Positions 1 through 10,713 of a stretch of DNA of 64,000 nt are shown one piece after another. The notes below the pieces were generated by a model that was not told the origin of the DNA, searched no databases, and worked only from the letters and a program-made list of their open reading frames with translations. The DNA lies in NCBI GenBank assembly GCA_036346275.1, contig JAYEVK010000286.1, positions 270,190 through 334,189 of the forward strand, written 5' to 3'. Each line of letters opens with the position of its first letter. Position 1 is the first letter of the stretch. Origin of the DNA: Otatea glauca. Its lineage: Eukaryota; Streptophyta; Magnoliopsida; Poales; Poaceae. The translations under genes and the position numbers were made by a program.

Positions 1-1585
1 ATATGTGCATAGTATAATCTGGAGGAGAATAAATGAAGCTTTTAACCACACGTTTATTACACCCATTAAACTTAGTCATGAGTAGGTATTCTGTACCATC
101 CTCATTCACTATCTCCATACAGAAACGATTAAAGGAGTACGACCGGACTCATGGTATAATATGGCATTCTTCCAGTGCCAACTATAAGAGTATCGCTTCT
201 GGCGATAGTCATAATATTTTCAATTCACTTAGTGTGGTACAACTGTCTTCTAGACATATTTTTTCCTCCGCCATAGGATTATAATTTGTTCTATATTGGA
301 AGTATGATTTAACAATCAAACAATTGTTGCATCAGGAACAAATTGTAAAATATAGAACAATCATAGCACAATAAATCAAATATCTGGGAGATATCAATTT
401 ATTCAATTTTTGAATGATAACCACTCAACAGGTGCATAGACCAATTGTTCGTTCAGGAACTAGGGCTAACTGATAAGGAGACTTATAAGGAATATATGAC
501 ATCGACTTAGCAAAGTGAAGGGATATTTAGGAGACTAATCCAGGTCTCTATATGAGATGTAGGTGCCCTCCTGGGACTCCTCGAACTCAATAATTTCAAG
601 AATCATATCTTCACACTTCTCAACATCCGTATCAACAACAGGTTGAATGGTGAAGTATAACTTAATATTATTTCCCCGGGTCTTATTTAGTTTTCCAGTG
701 GATGGCATGTAAAGGTCTACCATATGCTTCGAGATACGATAGTTGCATGACCAATGGCCAGTGCATCCATATATAAAACAGGGTTATTCAGGGTTTGCAG
801 CATTACTTCTGGAAGCCCCTGACCCTTTACCTTTACTTTTCCACTATGAATTGCCTCTTCCTCTATTTAATTTGTTATTCTTCCATTTATCCCTTATATT
901 CCATTGGCCCTTTCTGCGGCTTTGGCTATTGCTAACCTGTTGAGCATTTGCATGTGCTTCAGGCATTGCAAAACTCTATTAGGAAGTACATAATGATTCT
1001 TCACCAGGAGCTCATTATGCTTTTCTGCTTCTAGCAAAATGCATATAAGCTCGAAGTACTTTCTAATACTTGACGACGATACTGTTATGGCAGTATCCTC
1101 ATATTGGGGTGGAATGTGTACAATATCTTGTCGATCTTTTTAGCTTTAGTAACTTTCTAGTTACATAATGTTAGATCAATGACAAGCTTGTGTATGACAA
1201 AAATTATATTTTGCCACAGCCTTTAAAATCCTGAAAGCGCGGGAGGATCCATTCGCGTTGTACTTCTCGCAACATAACGGATCTTTGCTGGATATACATT
1301 TTTCCTTCAAGGAATCCAAAAGTACCAGCTGGTCATCTTCCATCAACTATTCAACCTTCAGGTCCGTATGTAGATGGTGCCTCAGGAGGTGCAAAGCCAT
1401 ACATCCGGCGGCTTCGGGAAGAGCAGGTGTACCAGCTTCAGGCTGGGAAAACAGTTGCTCCAAAAATTGAGCTATCAAATTAATCTTAGTATTCATTGCC
1501 CGGGTAAGGTAATTGTTGCCATTCAGGGCAAGCTTATAAGTTCCCTCTTTGCGATGTCCAACAATCCTATTTTTATTTATGCAAA
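1..1585 (-). pseudogene. copia gag and N-terminal pol (protease region), broken
   Basis: Gag packages element RNA; pol starts with an aspartic protease. On the minus strand, 1585-1250 reads LNGNNYLTRAMNTKINL, then LLRHHLHTDLKVEYL and LVLLDSLKEKC, which fit the central part of grass copia gag (LRHHL...LK.EYL...LW..LKE). About 1180-960 continues with EAEKHNELLVKNH, also typical. At 735-780 the zinc knuckle is recognisable as C-F-I-Y-G-C-T-G-H-W-S-C-N-Y, but the second and last cysteines are tyrosines. An open stretch at 535-723 (HMVDLYMPSTGKL onward) is the linker to pol. Bases 1-270 resemble the protease and following region (EDSCTT, then EYLLMTKFNGCNKRV). Stops and frameshifts separate these blocks, so this is a pseudogene. 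Confidence 0.75.
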
Positions 1586-1679
1586 ATGAATTTTACTACT
1601 GGTAAAATCATTATATTACATGCTCACTATTCAATCAGTAAAGCTTGGTCTATATCTATTCAGTAGATAATTATCTAAA

Positions 1680-2095
1680 ATTTTCCAGAATTTTTCTAGC
1701 AATTTCCATAGTTTCTGCTAATTATACAGCAATTTCAGAATTACCGTGTAATACAATATCAATATGAAATTATGCTAGGACAATAAATCCAGAGATATGG
1801 AGCTATCAAATGCTATCTAGAATTTTCCTAGCATTTTTTTTCATAATTTTCTGCTAATTACCAAGCAATTTTTAGAATTACTAAATAGCAGGAAATAGTA
1901 TGACTAGCATATATAATTATGAAATCATGCTAAGAAAATTAATACAGCATCATGACACACTTCAATGGGTCATACATAATTTTTCATAATTTTCTAGCAT
2001 TTTCTGTTAATTACTAAGCAATCATAAGAATTACTTAAATAATAGGAAAATAAATTTCAAAACATATTAAACATGATATAATGCTAGAAAACACA
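1680..2095. repeat. three imperfect AT-rich repeats in copia leader
   Basis: Three similar segments of roughly 120-150 bases each carry the motifs TAGCATTTTC, CTGCTAATTAC and AAGCAATTTTTAGAATTAC, followed by a TATGAAATCATGCTAG-like end. They lie between the GC-rich leader and gag. No coding sense is visible. Confidence 0.6.
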
Positions 2096-2269
2096 AAGAA
2101 TGGAACTTCCACTAAAGATCAATATACCAAAATTTTATGGAATCCCATATACCTAGAAATCTAATTTCTAGAATATATCATCAATTTCTTCGGGATTTAT
2201 TAATTAATTTCCATAATTACTGAAATTCCAGGGGCTAAAAAGTAAAGGTTCCTTTTTACCATTTTTTAA

Positions 2270-3060
2270 AAAAACGGACGGTCGTACGGTCACTGGGCCG
2301 TAAAGCCCATCACGGCCTAGATGGCCTACGGGCCCATCCAGCCAGGGCTGGCTTTGCTAAAAAAATCGACGGCTAGGGTTTGGAAACCCTAGCCGCCACT
2401 GCCGATTCCACGTGAAGGCTAGCTGTGTCGCCGTTGTGCTTGCTCAGCCGCCGTTGCCCGCTAGTCCGCGGCGACGCCGCGCCCGAGCGAGTGAGCGGTC
2501 ACCGCCTTCTCGGCGAAGAAAAACGAGGAGCCACCGTCGGGCGGGGAAATCGAGGAGCCACCGCCTGGCATGGCTATCGGCGCGCCACGGGAGTGGAAGC
2601 CAAGGAGCCACGGCCGGGAGCGGCTACCAGCGCGCACGGAGAACGAAGCGGCGGGCCACGGGCGTGGAAGCCGAGGAGCCGTGGTCGGGCGCGTCTACCA
2701 ACGCACGCGGAGAACGAAGCGGTGCGCCGCCTCGTCTTCCAGGCGCGTCGATCGACAGCGGCGGGCGCGACGTACTACGGTGGGCACGGAGGTCGTGTCG
2801 GCGAGTGTGGATGCGCAACACAGCTGCCAGTTGAGCAAGCCACCGGCTACGGGCGACGCGCGGCCTTGCGCGGAAGCCGAGGCGACAACTCTGTGGCGCG
2901 TCGGCGAGAAGCAAGACGCCGTCGTGGCGCGGCTAAGTCGGGCGTCGTGGACGGCAACACGACGGAGCTGCGTCGATGCAGCGGGGCCATTGTGCTTCGG
3001 GCGCGAGCAGCAAATCCACCGTCGGGCGAGCCGCTACAGGGGCTCCCGGCCGAAGCAGTA
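2270..3060 (-). other. GC-rich leader block of the copia element
   Basis: This GC-rich block lies between the primer binding site and gag. All frames of both strands are long and open here, as expected from base composition, so no protein is called. It contains a 71-bp tandem duplication (about 2585-2726; CCACGGG restarts at 2585 and 2656) and, at its AT-rich edge, a 26-bp palindrome at 2370-2395 with 12-bp arms CGGCTAGGGTTT. Captured host exon or element-specific leader are both possible. Confidence 0.5.
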
Positions 3061-3276
3061 TTTTTTTATAATGATGAACAGTAGAAGTTGCATATACCGC
3101 TAGCAATCATCCTAGGTAGTTATTCTGGAAAAAGGATACAACGATTTGCAGGGTCGTCAGATGTATAGAAACGCTTACGTAGGGCTTGTTGTAGGATAAT
3201 CGCGTGTAGCAGGATGAAATGCGATGCCGTGTAGACTATCACAGGCAGACGATCGTGATCGGCCTCGGTAGAGCTT

Positions 3277-3289
3277 CGTGCTGATAACG
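3277..3289 (-). other. primer binding site, copia type
   Basis: On the minus strand the LTR end ACAACA is followed directly by CGTTATCAGCACG. This matches the TTATCAGCACG-type site seen just downstream of the 5' LTR of many plant copia elements. It fixes the element's orientation. Confidence 0.65.
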
Positions 3290-3522
3290 TGTTGTAAAAC
3301 GTAGTCGTTCACCCACGATCAATCAATCACACGCCATGTGAAATCACAAGAATAAGAATATGAAGCACACATAATATAGGGCATAGCTCTCGCTTTATTT
3401 GATTGATCTCTTGTACAAGGGGTGTCAATATATAGTAGAAGATAGCAAGAGATAGATTCGGATTCGCCCACCAATAGATAGAATCCTTTCAAACTTGGTG
3501 GAATTCTATCTATATCATAACA
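3290..3522 (-). repeat. 5' LTR of copia element
   Basis: A 233-bp LTR bounded by TGTTGTAAAAC on the left and ATCATAACA on the right, that is TGTTATGAT...TTTTACAACA when read on the minus strand. A TATATATTG sequence and AATAAAG lie in the expected promoter and polyadenylation places. The primer binding site abuts the inner end. Confidence 0.75.
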
Positions 3523-3564
3523 CTTCTTTGTACATATGCAATGTGTGAGGATTGCCACCCTGTG

Positions 3565-3892
3565 TAGGGCTGTACAAAAAGCTCGAGGCTCATGAGCTAC
3601 TCAAGCTCGGCTCGCGAGAGGCTCGATTCGAGCTCGGCTCGAGTTCGAACAAGCCGAACTCGAGCTCGCGAGCTTAACCGAGCCGAGCTCGAATAGTTCG
3701 CGAGCCTACTCGAGCTTGGACCGAGCTTCCTTAAATCGAGCTTTCTCGAGCTTGCTACGAGCTTCCTCGAGCCGAGCTTAATCGAACTTGTTACCGAGCC
3801 TACCGAGCTTACGCATTACCGAGCTTACTTGAGCCTTACCGAGCTCGGGCACGGAGGCCAAGCTCGCTCGAGCTCGGCTCGTTTACAGCCTA
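3565..3892. mobile_element. hAT-type MITE made of GAGCTCG-like repeats
   Basis: A 328-bp element with termini TAGGGCTGTACAAAAAGCTC and, from the other end, TAGGCTGTAAACGAGC. It is flanked by ACCCTGTG (3557-3564) and CTCCTGTG (3893-3900), an 8-bp duplication matching at six positions. Nearly the whole body is a dense, irregular run of GAGCTCG, CGAGCTT and AGCTCGG motifs. There is no coding capacity. Confidence 0.72.
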
Positions 3893-4477
3893 CTCCTGTG
3901 ATCAAGCTCATTTTCTAGGCAGGGTATTTCTGTTTGTCGCCTTGCGTGAGTCAGCTATTTACAGAAATTCCGGTCATCGTCCACATCATTTGCTGTTTGT
4001 CCCGCCACATCAGCAAATGGATGAACTTGAGCTGAATATGTAAGTTCAGGGGTCAAAGTGGCCCTTTTGAAACTTGGAGGACCAAAATGAGCCATTGAGG
4101 AAAGTTGAGGGCCAAGTAGGTCGTTAACTCTTAAATCTATGAGTAAATCTTGTAGTATTTTTTAACAAATTTAGTTAAATTATAGACCTTATATTTCTCA
4201 ACAGATGGAGCACTCCCTAAGATATCTTAAAGCCCTTGAGCTCAAAGTTATTAAGGGCACGCGTGGAGCGCATGAATGTCACAAATTTTTTGATAGAATA
4301 TCTTCATGTTCCATATAGCACATAATGAGCTAGGTGTATACGTGATTATCAAGTCCTCTCTCCAGGCTCCATAGCACTGCGAACATAATATAGGATGAGC
4401 TGGTCGTCGTCCCAAGCTCGCATGCCGTCCACGTGGTTGTTTGCCGTCGCCTCCCCACCAGTGGAGCGCACCGCACA
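3893..4477. other. intergenic, no gene seen
   Basis: Unique-looking, moderately AT-rich sequence. Open frames at 4251-4604 on the minus strand show no recognisable motif and run into the adjacent hAT element, so they are not called. Confidence 0.5.
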
Positions 4478-4485
4478 TGAACGTC

Positions 4486-5950
4486 CAATGTTTGAAATCT
4501 CGTTTCTTTCCGAATGATATTTTGGAGGTGGCTAAAATCCAAAATCTCATCGAGATCTCGAAATTTTGGATAAATTCCGGACGAAATACAAAAAAAAAAT
4601 TCAAATCCGGTTTTTATGCATCGAGAAAACGGAAATTTTGGCCGGAATTCCTAAAATCTCGGCGAGATTTCGGTGAATTTGCACGGATTGAAAAATAGCT
4701 CAAACGATGTCTAATTTTTTTAAAAAAATTCTGCAGAGGTTCTGACAAATTAATGATATTTCAATAAAAATTTAAAATATTATGAAGTATGAGTAATTTT
4801 TAACAATTTGAATATTGCTACTCATTCCGATAAAACAACGACCGACAAGTTTAAACCGAATTAAAAATAGAACAAACCACGTTATAAAATATTTAAATTT
4901 TTGTGCATGGTTAAGATGAATCACTAATATTCCTATAAAATTTCCGATTATGATACAGCTTCATGATTTTTTAAAATTTTGGACAGTGCTACTGATAAAA
5001 GCCTTACTCGCAAAATCCAACCAAATGAAAAATGGTTCAAACCATGTTAGAAATTTTTGAAAATTTTTGTGGATAGTCCTGATGTATCAGTAATTTTTCT
5101 GTAAAATTTTCATAATATGATAAATCCTCAAGAAGTTTCAAAAAATCTGAGAGTGCTACGTCATGTTAAAAGCCTAATGATCAATACATAGATTTGGTTT
5201 AGCAATAAAAAAAGGTTTAGAATTTTTAAAATTTTACAGAATGGTTCTAAAAAATGTTTAAGATCTCATAAATTTTTTGAATCATGATCACACTTCAGTG
5301 AATTTATAAAAGTATTACAAGAGCACTGTACCATTTATGTTCTTTCTGTTTTTGATTTTTGAAATATAACAAATGAAATTCAATGCTTACATAGATTTGA
5401 TTGAGAAAAAAATATAATTTTTTAAAAAATTTTAGATAATTATACTGAGGCAACTATTAATCTCTCGTAAAAATGTTGGATCATGATCACACACGAGAAA
5501 ATTTATAAAATTCTGACAAGTTTACTATCCTAATTATGTTCATTCTGTTTTTGATTTTTTAAAGATAACAAATGAAGTTAAATTATTTTGAAAAAATTTT
5601 AGTATGATCCTACACTACTAAAGATAGTACCATAAATGTTTTAGAGCATGATCAAGCTTGTAAAATTTTACAAAACTCGGACAATATTTCTACCAAAATT
5701 TTAAAACGTCTAACAAATTCGGTTTTTCAACAAATTGTAATGGAAGATGACTTTCTTAAGGGTTATTAGACCAAATTCGGCCATAAAAAGTAAAAAAAAA
5801 CTGAGATTTCGACGAGATTTGAAGAAATCTCACCAAAATTTTTGAGATTACTATAGCAAGTTAAATTTTTTTACCCGGTCGAGATTTTGGATCCCATCCC
5901 CGGTTGGAATCCGAAATCTCGACCGAGTTTTAGCGGTTTTTTGAACCTTG
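4486..5950 (+). mobile_element. non-autonomous hAT element, copy 1
   Basis: A 1,465-bp AT-rich element starting CAATGTTTGAAATCTCG and ending TTTTTTGAACCTTG, which are imperfect inverted ends. Flanks TGAACGTC (4478-4485) and GGAACATC (5951-5958) match at six of eight bases, as for an old hAT insertion. The ends are rich in CGAGATTTCG-like motifs. It is a diverged direct copy of the element at 6412-7878. No transposase remains. Confidence 0.78.
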
Positions 5951-5958
5951 GGAACATC

Positions 5959-6403
5959 TCCCTCTTCCCCCTTGTCCCACCCGCTTCATTCCCCTCTCAA
6001 ATTTCTACTAAAATAATAATCTAGAGAAAATTTCTAGGTCGAAAATTTTCAAATCGAAACTTTCAAATTAGAAAGTTTTAAATCAGAAAAATTCAAACTG
6101 AAAAATTTCAAATTCATAAGTTTCACCTTGAGTTCGAGAAAATTCAATTGAATTATGAAACGGAATTCAACTCGGATCAGGGAAGTTTCACTTTGGGTTC
6201 AACAAATTTCACCTCGTTTAAAAATCAAGTTAGGGTTAGGGTATCCTCCCCAGCCGACAACTTTGTGAGCTCCTCTTCCTCCAGCAGCAGCGGCTCTGTG
6301 AGCTCCCTACGAACACAACACGAGCTCCACAATAGCGACTACCTAAGCTCTGCCACTGCTATGTAGCTCTGGAGTCCGGATAGGCGGCGTGAGCTCTTCG
6401 TGG
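5959..6403. other. spacer between the two hAT copies
   Basis: The first half is a degenerate array of GAAAATTTCAAAT-like units. The second half encodes a short open frame (6148-6366, plus strand) with a nine-serine run and no known domain. I see no splice or promoter evidence and do not call a gene. Confidence 0.45.
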
Positions 6404-6411
6404 CTTCGTAC

Positions 6412-7878
6412 CAGGGTTCAAAATCTCGTTTTGCTCCAAATCTCATCCTTGGCTGGAGAACGAAATCTCGGTGAGATTTAGAAATTCCAAAAAAATCTCG
6501 GATGAAATACAAAAAAAATTTAAATCTGGATTTTTTCTACCAAGAAAACCGAAATTTCGGCGGATTTTGCCGAGATCTCGACAAAATTGCACCGAGTGAA
6601 AATTGATCAAACAATGTCAAAAAGTTTTGAATTTTTTTTAGATTCCTCACACATCAGTGATGTTCTCATAAATATTTCATATGACTATCATATATGAGGC
6701 ATTTTGAAAAATTCAAACATTGCTATTGTTCTGATAAAACGCTGATCGGCAAGTTTGAACCGAATGAAAAATGAAACAAACTACGTTAGAATTTTTTTTA
6801 ATTTTTTTATGATTTTCATTAATCCCTTATGTTTCCATAAAATTTTCAGATGATTATCAAGCTTCATGAATTTGTAAAAATTAAATGCGGTGATCTTGTC
6901 TTGATAAAAGCTTTAAAGCAAACTTCAACCAAATGAAAAATGGTACATACCATGTTAGAAAATTTTGAAAATTTTTGTGCATGGTCTTGACTTATCATCA
7001 ATATTTCTAAAAAATTTTCATCTGATTATCAAGCTTCAAGAAGTTCCAAAAATTCTGAGATTTCTACGTCCTCATTAAAGCCTAAAGTTCAATACATTGA
7101 TTTGCTTTAGCAACCAAAAAATATTTAATTTTTTTTAAAATTTAATAAGGGCTATAAGGAAATTATTAAGATCTCATAAAAATTTGAATCATGATCACAC
7201 TCTAGTGAATTTATAAGATTCTTACAAGTACAGTGTACCATTTATGTTTTTTCTGTTTTTTATTTTTGAAATATAACAAATAAAGTTCAATACATACATA
7301 GATTTTATTGAACAAACAAAAAAGTTGAATTTTTTTCAACATTTTATGTAATGGTACTGAGTCAATTATTAACCTCTCATAAAACATTTGGATAATAATC
7401 ACACTCGAGAAAATTTATAAAATTCTGACAATGTTACTGTCTCAATTATGTTCATTTTATTTTTTATTTTTTAAATATAATAAATGAAGTTAAATTATTT
7501 GAAATTTTTTCTGTATGATCCTAAACTTCCTAGGATGGTACCATAAATTGTTCAGATTAATATAAAGAACATACAATTTTATAAAAAATCTAACAGTATT
7601 TCTGAAGTTTTTTAAAAATATCTAAACATTCGGTTTTTCAATAAATTTTCAGAGAAGATGACTTTCTTAAGGGTAATTGATCAATTTTTGATCAAATCTG
7701 GTGGTCAAACATCAAATTCCAGTCAAAATGGCGAGATTTTGTCAAGATTTTTGAGATTACTGTAGCAATTTTTTTTTTTGAATTTTTTCAATCCGACCGC
7801 CATTTCAAATCTCGTCCACATCCGGAAATCAAGATCTCGGCGAGATCTCATAAAATTTCGGTGAGATTTTGAACCTTG
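6412..7878 (+). mobile_element. non-autonomous hAT element, copy 2, perfect TSD
   Basis: A 1,467-bp element from CAGGGTTCAAAATCTCG to TGAGATTTTGAACCTTG. These are inverted termini, and both flanks carry the identical 8-mer CTTCGTAC (6404-6411 and 7879-7886). The 8-bp duplication and CAGGG-type end place it in the hAT superfamily. The interior is AT-rich and non-coding, with the same block order as copy 1. Confidence 0.9.
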
Positions 7879-8279
7879 CTTCGTACTGCATCGCCCTTTA
7901 CGTGCCCCATCGCCAGCCACTCCACCAGTGCCCTACTTGTCATGATGTCCACATGTCATACATCGGAGGCTTGTCCGCATGAATTACTTTGAGAGGGAGA
8001 ACTCACATTAAGAAATATACGTAATAGGATTAACCTTTTTAAAAAAAAGGGAGGTAGAACTGACGGTGGGGAAAATACACAAAACAACAAGTGAGACCCG
8101 AGCCTCCTCAGCCATCCACAGGAGACTCAGGAAGCGATAAAAATCTCTAGCAAAAAGCCCTCCCCCACCGCTCCAATCACCAATCTCGCCACCACCATTG
8201 GTTGCCGCCGGCTAGCCAGCAGTGGCGGCGGGGCGTTCACATCAGTTTCTTTGCCAACACCTTTCACTACCTTGAAAAA

Positions 8280-8620
8280 GGCCATCTGTGGCGGTTCAGA
8301 ACTGCCATCAGTGGCGGTTTTTGAACCGCCACAGATTTAGTGCCACTAAAAATTCAAGTATCAGTGGCGGTTTTTCGATAGAACCGCCACTGATACTAAA
8401 ATATCAGTAGCGATTCTATCCCAAAACCGACACTGATACTTGGATGATTAGTGGCGGTTTTTGGCTAGAATTGCCACTGATACAACTATCAGTGGCGGTT
8501 GTGTATAAAACCGCCTCTGATATTCCTAGTATCAGTGGCGGTTTTTTTATAGAACAATCGCGATATTACGTCAGTAGCGGTTTTGGGCCAAAAACGTCGC
8601 TGATAATCTCACACATGAAA
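8280..8620. repeat. left subterminal repeats of 14.5-kb CACTA
   Basis: About ten copies of TATCAGTGGCGGTTTT and its complement AACCGCCACTGATA, in alternating orientation, some decayed. In En/Spm such motifs bind the small transposase protein; the role here is by analogy. Confidence 0.85.
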
Positions 8621-8929
8621 ATAAAAAACTGGCATTTGTGGCTAGCCTCAGGCAGCGCTAGCCATGCCAGTATCATTATGTACAACTTGCTCCCTTATAT
8701 AGGAGCTGTTCTTGGTCTCTTTCCTCCCCATCTGAACCAAACAAAAAGGAAAATTGCATTAAAGTATTGAAACATTGGAAAACATAATAGGAGCACAGAG
8801 AAGACTCAATACAACTCTGCTTTAAAAGGCACCACACCGAGGTCAACACAATTGATAGGAAAAATGACACAATGTGCCAACATCGAAATAAATGCTTTTC
8901 GACTTGTAAAGCCTCCTGTAGTTTTATTT

Positions 8930-9800
8930 TCAACACTAATCTCAGGCAAACAACTATTGGGCCATCAATTAAGGCAATTAAAGATTCGACCATACATGCA
9001 TACTTACTAAGCCATGAACCCGTAAGGCGGGAAGTGTCAATAGGGATACAAACTACGATACAACACAAATTAAAATGCAGGATTGTGTTTGTTTTTCACC
9101 GGCATCAATCCCAACATAACTACAAAATAAAATATATTCACAAATTGGATCGAGTGAAGATCATGTGGTGCAAATTTTCCATTTGGAAACTAAGCAAGCA
9201 GTACTGTCATGTGGTGGGAGACTGGAGGAAAAGAAAGGCAAACCTTCTGTAAGATTCACGAAGGTGGGTTGTGCCTAGGCACCACCACTCATGCCACAGC
9301 ACCGCCTCCAAGTTCTCGCAACCAAGCCGCCACCATCTACGTCGCAGCACCGCCTCAAATGAACTATATAGAATCAAAAAAATGGCGTTAGAAGGAAGAT
9401 ATGGAATTGTAACAAAGGATCATCAAGAAGCCTACACCACTACGAAATCAACTTTCCATCAATTAAGGATTCAGACCACTTCTGTGCATACTTACTAAGG
9501 CATGAACTAGTAAGACCGAAGTATCAATAGGTGATACAAACTCTAATAGAGCACAAATTAAAATTTGGGATTGTGTTTGTTTTTCAGTTCAGGAGGAAGA
9601 TATGGAATTGTCGCAAAGGATCATCAAGAAGCCTACACCACTACGAAATCAACTTTCCATCAATTAAGGATTGGACCACTTTTGTGCATACTTATTAAGC
9701 CATAAACTCTTAAGACCGAAGTGTCAATAGGTGATACAAACTCGATAGAACGCAAATTAAAATCTAGGATTTTGTTTGTTTTTGATTGGGCATCAATCCC
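8930..9800. repeat. repeated segment inside CACTA, three copies
   Basis: Two tandem copies of about 201 bp start at 9394 and 9595 (GGAAGATATGGAATTG). A more diverged partial copy lies at 8934-9110; all share ACTTTCCATCAATTAAGG-like and TGTCAATAGG motifs. No protein is evident. The surrounding 8620-10700 is otherwise AT-rich with no recognised gene. Confidence 0.7.
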
Positions 9801-10713
9801 AAAATAAATCGAGAATAGAATATATTCAACCAAATTGGATACGTATGTGAAGATCCGCATAAGACGTCAGTGGCAAAATCGAAATCAATCTCACATAGAA
9901 GATACGGAGCATAAATTATAATTTTGTAAGCTGTAACTATGAGAATAGAATGCGGAAGAAACAGATAAGGAAATCTGGACATATTCATTCGGAAGAAATT
10001 GTACAAAGCAAGAAGAAGCAGCGCTACACAAATCAAGTTTCTACTCAAAGCTACATAAATCGCAATCCATTCAGTAAATTTCTTTAAATCCCTTCCTTCT
10101 CACCGATTTAGGACCTTGATATGCAAAGGAAAAACATGAGATCTCACATCCGGTGAAAATTCTTCATAAGAAAGGAGGTAGAAACCTTACTTGCAGTTTG
10201 CATGTCATCCATTAATTCAAAGATCACAAAGCGAGGCACCAGGAGGGCCATTGAGGTCATGTACATAGCGGTTGTACAAAGTAATTCCATCCATGTCACA
10301 AAAAGACCGATTGTAATTATCTGATTTAGCAATTGAGACCCAATACAAGCTCCAACTTGTAGAAGCTCGCAGTCTTGCTAGACCATCTAGTAAAGTGCGG
10401 CATGAATAGATAGCTCCAGTAATTTTTTTCACTTGGTTAGTTTATCAAACTATTACAAACACATGAAACAACTTCATATGAAAAAATAACCATGTAAGGC
10501 AAACACATGAAATATTTAGAAGTGTCACTCGCATGTGTGTGTGTTCCTGAAGAAGACAAAAGTACATGCAAGTTTAGCACAACCACTGACAAAAGAAGTG
10601 GCATTGACAAAAGAAGGGGTTCCCATTTGAAAGCAACAAAGAGTTATTTACACTTTGTAATGAAATAGAATTGAAGTAACAAAAGCCTAAACTAGTGGAG
10701 GTAAACTAGAAGC

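Larger units (their letters stand above)
1..3522 (-). mobile_element. Ty1/copia LTR retrotransposon, 5' part, decayed
   Basis: The element is read on the minus strand. Its 5' LTR is at 3290-3522, followed by a primer binding site, a long leader with a GC-rich block, and gag-pol relics down to base 1, where the window cuts it. The pol order (gag, zinc knuckle, start of protease) is as expected for copia. Frames are interrupted by stops and shifts, so the copy is not functional. The 3' LTR and the target duplication lie outside the window. Family identity rests on gag and LTR features recalled from grass copia elements. Confidence 0.82.

Noticed and set aside
2412..3103. Overlapping long open frames on both strands
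   Set aside because: All frames are open because of GC richness; the region is the leader of a copia element, includes a 71-bp tandem duplication, and shows no domain.
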